Assembly: GCA_031283825.1 (NCBI GenBank) | Contig: JAITAZ010000626.1 | Coordinates: forward strand, 1 to 5,142 | Reading direction: 5' to 3' | DNA from: Planctomycetaceae bacterium | GTDB taxonomy: Bacteria; Planctomycetota; Planctomycetia; Pirellulales; Thermoguttaceae | DNA length: 5,142 nt | In this document: positions 4,974 through 5,142 of the stretch, piece by piece | How the letters are laid out: the number at the start of each line of letters is the position of its first letter | How positions within the stretch are numbered: position 1 is the first letter of the stretch | The notes under the pieces: generated by a model | Told to the model about the DNA's origin: nothing | The model's database searches: none | Seen by the model: the letters and a program-made list of their open reading frames with translations, nothing else | Translations under genes and position numbers: made by a program

Positions 4974-5084
4974 TACTCCGCGATTCTCCGTCCTATCTGT
5001 TATTATCCGCGTTTAAAATTCCCCGTAATATATCAGTGGAATAATTGTAACAGCATTGTATTTTCGTTGAATCGTAGATTCTTC

Positions 5085-5100
5085 CGTCCCGCTAGGGACG
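5085..5100. repeat. Hairpin CGTCCC-GCTA-GGGACG
   Basis: A perfect 6-bp GC-rich stem closes a four-base loop. No T-run follows on the plus strand, so it is not a standard terminator in that direction. It lies 11 bases before the next hairpin, repeating the double-hairpin layout seen in element 2. Confidence 0.6.
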
Positions 5101-5111
5101 ACACTTTATTA

Positions 5112-5133
5112 ACCGTATGCTTTAGCATACGGT
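5112..5133. repeat. Hairpin ACCGTATGC-TTTA-GCATACGGT
   Basis: A perfect 9-bp stem closes the loop TTTA. With its GGTAAA tail (5131-5136) it aligns base for base with the hairpin at 1956-1978 in element 2. Of five differences, four are two compensatory stem changes (CG to AT on one side, CG to AT on the other) and one is in the loop. The same kind of structured repeat therefore occurs at two sites. Confidence 0.65.
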
Positions 5134-5142
5134 AAAGTCCCC

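Larger units (their letters stand above)
4974..5142. other. Right-edge intergenic region with two hairpins
   Basis: No gene is recognisable here. A TTGTAAC motif lies at 5045-5051, 114 bases after the conserved end of element 3. Two strong hairpins follow at 5085-5100 and 5112-5133. The last ten bases (ending GTCCCC) resemble on the other strand the GGGGACTTA unit at 2148, which hints that another composite repeat continues past the window. Confidence 0.4.

Overview
The window is moderately AT-rich and about two thirds coding (four genes, about 3.4 of 5.1 kb). The rest is intergenic DNA crowded with structured repeats. The gene set points to a flagellated bacterium of the phylum Planctomycetes, probably an AT-rich member of Planctomycetia. 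This rests on the style of the FliN protein and on a small lipoprotein that resembles conserved hypothetical lipoproteins I remember from Pirellula-type genomes. It is inferred from recall, not from a search.

Layout. Positions 1-764 hold no convincing gene, although a truncated reading frame at the left edge cannot be excluded. They contain a small transposon-like element (296-420) with 11-bp terminal inverted repeats and a 7-bp flanking direct repeat. A solitary fliN gene follows on the plus strand (765-1832). It encodes a flagellar switch protein whose long disordered N-terminus carries five copies of a FliM/FliY-type CheY-docking motif. Positions 1833-2412 form a 580-bp spacer. It holds a second, longer copy of the element in inverted orientation (about 1879-2120), built from nested hairpins, and then a second palindromic unit made of GGGGAC repeats (2136-2332). 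Three minus-strand genes follow, read from right to left: ruvX/yqgF (4444-4887), a lipoprotein (3645-4325) and a family 4-type glycosyltransferase (2413-3594). They are co-directional with gaps of 118 and 50 bp and may be partly co-transcribed. Upstream of ruvX lies a truncated third copy of the element (from 4918), and two more hairpins close the window (5085-5133).

The genes do not form a single pathway: motility switch, housekeeping nuclease, envelope lipoprotein and a sugar transferase. The most coherent signal is in the non-coding DNA. It is a family of mosaic palindromic repeats sharing a GGTAGGCRACC core, CATGTTACG ends and hairpins whose stems differ between copies by paired, compensatory substitutions. 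A short TTGTAAC-centred motif occurs seven times, all intergenic. A 61-bp perfect inverted repeat brackets fliN. No transposase is encoded here, so any mobility would have to be supplied from elsewhere in the genome.
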